A program made the position numbers and the translations under genes. This document shows, in pieces, positions 59,807 through 64,000 of a stretch of DNA of 64,000 bases. Positions within the stretch are counted from its first letter, which is position 1. Each line of letters begins with the position of its first letter. The stretch is from NCBI RefSeq assembly GCF_902825225.1, contig NZ_CADEAK010000006.1, positions 1 to 64,000 of the forward strand, written 5' to 3'. Below the pieces are notes generated by a model. It did not search any database, was not told where the DNA came from, and worked only from the letters and a program-made list of their open reading frames with translations. The stretch is from Bartonella vinsonii subsp. berkhoffii ATCC 51672. GTDB taxonomy: Bacteria > Pseudomonadota > Alphaproteobacteria > Rhizobiales > Rhizobiaceae.

Positions 59807-60765
59807 CAATTTTGCCTTTCAATAGTGTTTCAATAAAGGAAGCAGTTGCACTTCTTGAACAGGGAAGGCTAGTAGCGCTGCCGACAGAAACTGTCTACGG
59901 ATTGGCGGGTGATGCAACCAATGGGAGGGCAGTCTCTTCTATTTTTTCTACAAAGAAGCGGCCACAATTTAATCCTCTGATTGCTCATGTAAGCGGCATC
60001 GAAATGGCGGAACACTACGTTGATATTGATGTTCTTTCACGTCGATTGATGGAGGTATTTTGGCCAGGCCCTTTGACATTTGTTTTACCTTTAAAAGTAC
60101 ATCATGATATTCATCCTTTAACCACTTCTGGTTTGAATACATTGGCTGTTCGTTTTCCAGATGGTTGTTTTGCGGAAATTGTACAAATTTTTGGTCGTCC
60201 TCTCGCTGCTCCGAGTGCGAATCAGTCTGGACGTCTTAGCCCGACTTCTGCTGAAGCTGTTTTAGAATCTTTAGGAAGATCTGTTCCTTTGATACTTGAC
60301 GGAGGACCTTCTAAAATAGGACTTGAATCGACGATTATTAAGGTATGTGGTGAAAGACTTTATCTTTTACGTCCTGGAGGACTTGCGGCTGAAGAGATTG
60401 AAAAAATTGCGGGAAAATCGCTAAAACGAATAGATCAACGGGCTGCAATTGAGGCACCAGGGATGTTGAAATCGCATTATGCACCCAATGCCGCAATTCG
60501 TTTGAATGCACAAAAGGTGGAAAGCGGTGAAGCCCTTTTAGCATTTGGTCCCAAACGTATTATGGGTGTTGAAAATGCTGTTTCTATTTTAAATCTGAGT
60601 GAAAGTGGACAGTTGGAAGAAGCAGCCTCTCATTTATTTCAATATATAAAGCAATTGGATTCATGCAAAGTGAAATCTATTGCGGTAGAGTCTATTCCAT
60701 CATATGGGTTGGGTGAGGCTATTAATGATCGTCTCATGCGTGCTGCGGCTCCAAGGGAGAAATGA
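59803..60765 (+). CDS. tsaC: L-threonylcarbamoyladenylate synthase (Sua5/TsaC)
   Basis: Makes threonylcarbamoyl-AMP from threonine, bicarbonate and ATP for the t6A37 modification of tRNAs. The 320 residues include the N-terminal YrdC domain ([12 protein letters not shown]-x-F-N-P-L-I near 49, S-A-N-x-S-G-x-L-S-P-T ~133) and a C-terminal Sua5 domain ([11 protein letters not shown] ~221). This is the two-domain Sua5 form. Overlaps of ATGA at both ends couple it to rnhB and to the flavoprotein gene. Confidence 0.95.
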   Translation: MTILPFNSVSIKEAVALLEQGRLVALPTETVYGLAGDATNGRAVSSIFSTKKRPQFNPLIAHVSGIEMAEHYVDIDVLSRRLMEVFWPGPLTFVLPLKVHHDIHPLTTSGLNTLAVRFPDGCFAEIVQIFGRPLAAPSANQSGRLSPTSAEAVLESLGRSVPLILDGGPSKIGLESTIIKVCGERLYLLRPGGLAAEEIEKIAGKSLKRIDQRAAIEAPGMLKSHYAPNAAIRLNAQKVESGEALLAFGPKRIMGVENAVSILNLSESGQLEEAASHLFQYIKQLDSCKVKSIAVESIPSYGLGEAINDRLMRAAAPREK

Positions 60766-62177
60766 AAATGGAGCAGGAAGTAATTGAAAGATTTAGAAGT
60801 ATTGTTGGTGCGGCGCACGCGATAACAGATCAGGCGTTAATTGCACCTTATTTGCTTGAAGAACGCGGACTTTTTCACGGAAAAACGCCATTGCTTTTAC
60901 GTCCGTCTTCTAATGCAGAGATATCGTCAATTATGCAGTTAGCCAGTCAAACACGCACACCAATTGTGCCGCAGGGAGGAAATACAGGTCTTGTGGGTGG
61001 TCAACAACCAGATGAGAGTGGGAAGGGCGTTCTTTTATCCATGGAAAGATTGAACAAGATAAGATGTATAAATCTTGAAGGTCATTTTGCTGTGGTAGAG
61101 GCTGGTGTTATTTTACAGGATTTACAGAAAAAAGCAGATGAATTAGGTCGTTTTTTTCCCCTCTCTTTGGCTTCAGAAGGTTCTTGCCAGATAGGGGGAA
61201 ACCTTTCATCGAATGCTGGAGGGACAGCTGTTTTAGCTTATGGCAATATGCGTGAACTTTGTCTTGGCTTGGAAGTCGTTTTACCTGATGGCCGTATTTT
61301 GGATGATTTGCGTTTTGTAAAAAAAGACAATAGCGGTTATGATTTGAAAAATCTTTTTATTGGTGCAGAAGGTACTTTAGGCGTTATAACAGCGGCAGTT
61401 TTAAAGCTTTTTCCAAGACCAAAAGGAAAAGCAGTTGCTTTGGTGGGATTAAGTAATCCAGCGAAAGCTCTCGAGTTTTTATCTCTTGCTCAATGTTATG
61501 GAGGGGAGATGTTGACAGGCTTTGAGCTTATGGGACAACTGAGTTTGCAAATGGCTTTAAACTATAAGATGTGTGAGAGGTCTCCTCTTGAACATGAACA
61601 TGAATGGTATGTATTGGTCAATATTTCATCATTACAAGGTGAGGGTGAGGCGCTATCAGTACTCAATATCATTTTAGAAGAATCTTTTAAAAATGGTGTG
61701 ATAGAGGATGCAGTGATTGCGCAATCATTAAAGCAGCAAGATTTTTTGTGGCAATTGCGTGAAAGTATATCCTCTGCACAAAAGTTAGCAGGAGGGTCTA
61801 TTAAGCACGATATTGCGGTGCCTCTTGCTGCTATTCCTGATTTTATCACTGAGGCAGCACGTATTGTTGAAGAGATTGCGCCGGGTGCGCGGGTGGTTTG
61901 TTTTGGGCACATGGGTGATGGAAATTTGCATTATAATGTGACCCAACCTGTGGGAGCTGATACTACAGTGTTTTTGCAGTTATGGTCACGAATGAATCAT
62001 CATATTCATAATTTAGTGATGCACTATCAGGGTACTTTTTCTGCTGAGCATGGAATTGGTCAATTAAAGCGTGAAGAGCTTCGCACTTTCAAATCACCTG
62101 TTGCTTTAGATATTATGCAAGGGATTAAGAAAATGCTTGACCCTTTAGGGATTATGAATCCCAGAAAAATATTATAA
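60762..62177 (+). CDS. FAD-linked oxidase, D-2-hydroxyglutarate/D-lactate dehydrogenase-like (GlcD family)
   Basis: A 471-residue PCMH-type flavoprotein oxidising a 2-hydroxy acid. Seen: P-Q-G-G-N-T-G-L-V-G-G (~71, FAD), S-N-A-G-G-T (~149), A-E-G-T-L-G-V-I-T (~204), and the C-terminal G-H-M-G-D-G-N-L-H-Y-N (~384) with F-S-A-E-H-G-I-G (~427). The G-G-S-I-K-H-D-I-A-V-P segment is typical of the D2HGDH branch. D-2-hydroxyglutarate is a by-product of SerA, but the substrate here is not proven. It overlaps tsaC by 4 bases. Confidence 0.9.
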   Translation: MKMEQEVIERFRSIVGAAHAITDQALIAPYLLEERGLFHGKTPLLLRPSSNAEISSIMQLASQTRTPIVPQGGNTGLVGGQQPDESGKGVLLSMERLNKIRCINLEGHFAVVEAGVILQDLQKKADELGRFFPLSLASEGSCQIGGNLSSNAGGTAVLAYGNMRELCLGLEVVLPDGRILDDLRFVKKDNSGYDLKNLFIGAEGTLGVITAAVLKLFPRPKGKAVALVGLSNPAKALEFLSLAQCYGGEMLTGFELMGQLSLQMALNYKMCERSPLEHEHEWYVLVNISSLQGEGEALSVLNIILEESFKNGVIEDAVIAQSLKQQDFLWQLRESISSAQKLAGGSIKHDIAVPLAAIPDFITEAARIVEEIAPGARVVCFGHMGDGNLHYNVTQPVGADTTVFLQLWSRMNHHIHNLVMHYQGTFSAEHGIGQLKREELRTFKSPVALDIMQGIKKMLDPLGIMNPRKIL

Positions 62178-62325
62178 TTCAAAGAGAGATGAATTTTATC
62201 ACGTGTTTTTGTTTAGATTTTAATAACCAAAAAAGAAACCAGTTGTTTTTTATTCAATCTTTTAATAATCCAATGGGAAAAAGCTGTTAAAGGGGGTATA
62301 GATTAAATAAATTGGGACACTATCT

Positions 62326-62853
62326 ATGGCTAATCAATGCTTTAATCAGGCAAAAGCGGTGCTTGAATTTCGGTTAGATCCGTGCCATTTGCCACAAACA
62401 ACGACATATTTCTCTTCAAAAACGGGCAATCAAATCGTTTGTTCGTTAAGTGAGCGCGGTGTTTTCTTTAAAACAGATATTCCCTCAAGCTTGTCACATT
62501 TAATACCATCTTATCACTTCAAAGGCATTGCAGCACGTACTGTAAAAACGCGTTCAGGAGAGAAAGCCGTTGCATTAGAGTTGTTTCATAAAGATAAGGA
62601 ATCTTGCATTCCGCTTCTCGTTTCTAGAGATTTAAATAATGTTCTTCTGGATTGGCGATTATGGGCGGATATTTATGATCTTCCTATGCTGATGATTAAT
62701 GAAGATCATCGCATTATGGTTGTTAAAGATCGTTCTGATTTACGTCGTTTTTTAGGGACAACACTGCATTCTAAACAAAAGCGCTTTTTACTTCGTTATA
62801 GCAATCCATTGGGTTTACGTTTGGTGATTGGGAATCGCGTTGCTCTACAGTAG
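62326..62853 (+). CDS. Conserved hypothetical protein (DUF6101-like)
   Basis: A 175-residue soluble protein with no signal or membrane segment. Its R-L-D-P-x-x-L-P opening, W-R-x-W-A-x-x-x-x-L-P-M-L-M segment, and a basic arginine/lysine-rich C-terminus (R-R-F-L-G, K-R-F-L-L-R) recall an uncharacterised Rhizobiales family I believe is DUF6101; this is from memory. It has its own spacer upstream (148 bases) and a 600-base gap before purD. No role is known. Confidence 0.7.
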   Translation: MANQCFNQAKAVLEFRLDPCHLPQTTTYFSSKTGNQIVCSLSERGVFFKTDIPSSLSHLIPSYHFKGIAARTVKTRSGEKAVALELFHKDKESCIPLLVSRDLNNVLLDWRLWADIYDLPMLMINEDHRIMVVKDRSDLRRFLGTTLHSKQKRFLLRYSNPLGLRLVIGNRVALQ

Positions 62854-63468
62854 TATTGATGTGCATTCAGTTTTTACTATTGTGCTGTCCTATGCGTTTA
62901 TTTATGCTACATTCTGCATTTTATTGACTATAAATTAAAATTTTTGACAACTTAGGTTTGCAATAGGTGTTGATTGTATGAGACTTCTTCCCTGTGTGGT
63001 TAATAATACAAAACGCCTTTTTTAAAGCATTTAAGTCATGGTTTTAAGTAAAGCGGGAACATGCTTCTTGACAGTGAATGCTTCGTTTTTGCGTTTATCA
63101 TGAAAGTATTAATAAGTGAGAACAGAAAATCTATGTTTTTTTCTATCCAAGGAAAATGACAGTATATAATACTTGTTTTCAAACTTTTGCAAGCAAAAGA
63201 TGCGTTGTAAAAACTGGTAAGCAACTGAATTTTAAATCAATATAACAACAAGATAACTATGTGATTGGACTCATAACTTTATAAGCAGTTTTTTTGTTTT
63301 TCCTACTTTGTAATGGATATGAATAGCATATGTATATGTTTTATTTTTCAAGTAAAATTCAATATTTTAAAATGGCGAGAAATATAAAACAGTAAACAAA
63401 TTTACGTATTATATTATCACGATATTATCACGGCCGAATTTAAATGATAAAAAAACTTCTCAAAAGAT
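62854..63468. other. Gene-free stretch before purD (convergent)
   Basis: About 615 AT-rich bases between convergent genes. Only short frames are seen. A tandem 11-bp duplication lies at its right end (listed separately). No terminator or RNA is obvious. Confidence 0.45.
63411..63432. repeat. Tandem 11-bp repeat downstream of purD
   Basis: ATATTATCACG occurs twice, head to tail, at 63411-63421 and 63422-63432, about 35 bases downstream of the purD stop codon. Confidence 0.6.
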
Positions 63469-64000
63469 TTAACTTTCTCGTGCAACGGCTCGCCATCCGA
63501 TATCACGGCGGACAAATCCTTCTGGCCAATCAATACAATCAACAGCTTCATAGGCACGTTTTTGAGCTTGCGTAACGGTTTCTCCTGTTGCCGTTATATT
63601 TAAAACGCGCCCACCATGAGCAATGAGTTGCCCATTGTGTAATGCTGTGCCAGCTTGAAAAACTTTCACATCAGGGTGAGTATTTACTTTATCAAGATTA
63701 CGGATAACAGTACCTTTTTGAGGAGTATCTGGATAACCCTTGGCAGCCATAACAACAGTTAAAGCAGTTTTTTCAGACCATTGAAGGGGGGTATGTTCAA
63801 GCTTTCCTTGAGCTGCGGCAAGAAGAAGCGGAAGAATATCCTCTTTGAGACGCATCATTAAAACTTGACATTCAGGATCACCGAAACGTACGTTAAATTC
63901 AATGAGTTCAGGTCCTTTTTTCGTTATCATCAATCCAACAAAGAGGATACCTTTAAAGGGAGCTCCCATTGCATTCATGCTATAGAGAGTTGGTTCGACA
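63469..64000 (-). CDS. purD: Phosphoribosylamine-glycine ligase, C-terminal part (gene runs off the right edge)
   Basis: Catalyses ATP-dependent formation of glycinamide ribonucleotide in purine synthesis. The visible ~177 residues cover the end of the ATP-grasp domain and the C-terminal domain. The frame is open through the window edge (E-P-T-L-Y before M-N-A-M-G), followed by [11 protein letters not shown] and the conserved [11 protein letters not shown] metal-binding motif. The internal methionines are not the start. The N-terminal ~60% lies beyond position 64000. Confidence 0.96.
   Translation of the reverse strand, partial: VEPTLYSMNAMGAPFKGILFVGLMITKKGPELIEFNVRFGDPECQVLMMRLKEDILPLLLAAAQGKLEHTPLQWSEKTALTVVMAAKGYPDTPQKGTVIRNLDKVNTHPDVKVFQAGTALHNGQLIAHGGRVLNITATGETVTQAQKRAYEAVDCIDWPEGFVRRDIGWRAVARES

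Overview
The window is AT-rich, mostly single-copy housekeeping chromosome of an alphaproteobacterium of the order Hyphomicrobiales (Rhizobiales). Gene content, gene order and the many eroded intergenic stretches fit Bartonella best. This rests on lineage-typical features: a serC leader RNA, a split F0 ATP synthase operon with a b' subunit, a PleC/DivJ/PdhS-type histidine kinase, a rhizobial-type GshA, and a tRNA-His without an encoded G-1. The genus is inferred from the sequence alone; no database was searched.

Layout. 1-464 is the edge of what may be an integrated element: a partial ORF and an AlpA/excisionase-like regulator abutting the 3' end of tRNA-Phe. 540-5433: serC with its leader RNA, purA and a conserved membrane protein. 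5590-9082 (minus): heat-shock sigma factor rpoH, rluD and an aldehyde dehydrogenase. 9531-14534: a membrane-domain-less FtsK and a PAS histidine kinase. 14553-16814: mscL, pyrD, tRNA-His. 16991-19713: a glutamine-synthetase-like/FAD-oxidase pair resembling PuuA/PuuB. 19833-23945: the Entner-Doudoroff genes zwf-pgl-edd, with edd frameshifted near its 5' end. 23995-29754: folD, an AsmA-like protein, a 47-residue membrane peptide, rsmE, gshA. 30613-36337: cystine carrier tcyP, a methyltransferase, comF, grxC, ubiG, lysC. 36338-40464: a decayed second nhaA tail, intact nhaA and a large membrane-anchored protein. 40855-45341: an SLC13-type permease, a YfgM-like protein and der. 46308-48990: atpI-atpB-atpE-atpF'-atpF. 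49541-55614 (minus): glyQS, a TPR lipoprotein-like or secreted protein, polyprenyl diphosphate synthase. 55874-62853: methyltransferase, S49 protease, small membrane protein, ispE, rnhB, tsaC, a GlcD-like flavoprotein and a conserved hypothetical. 63469-64000 is the 3' part of purD.

Functional links. tcyP lies next to gshA (cystine uptake for glutathione) with grxC nearby. ispE and the polyprenyl synthase serve isoprenoid and quinone side-chain synthesis, used by UbiG. Several start codons were moved downstream of the longest open frame because a clear Shine-Dalgarno sequence lies between the candidates.

I found no convincing undescribed multi-gene system. The points most worth a second look are the edd frameshift, the inverted nhaA remnant, the soluble FtsK beside a PdhS-like kinase, the serC leader without an adjacent serA, and the unlisted 47-residue membrane peptide.
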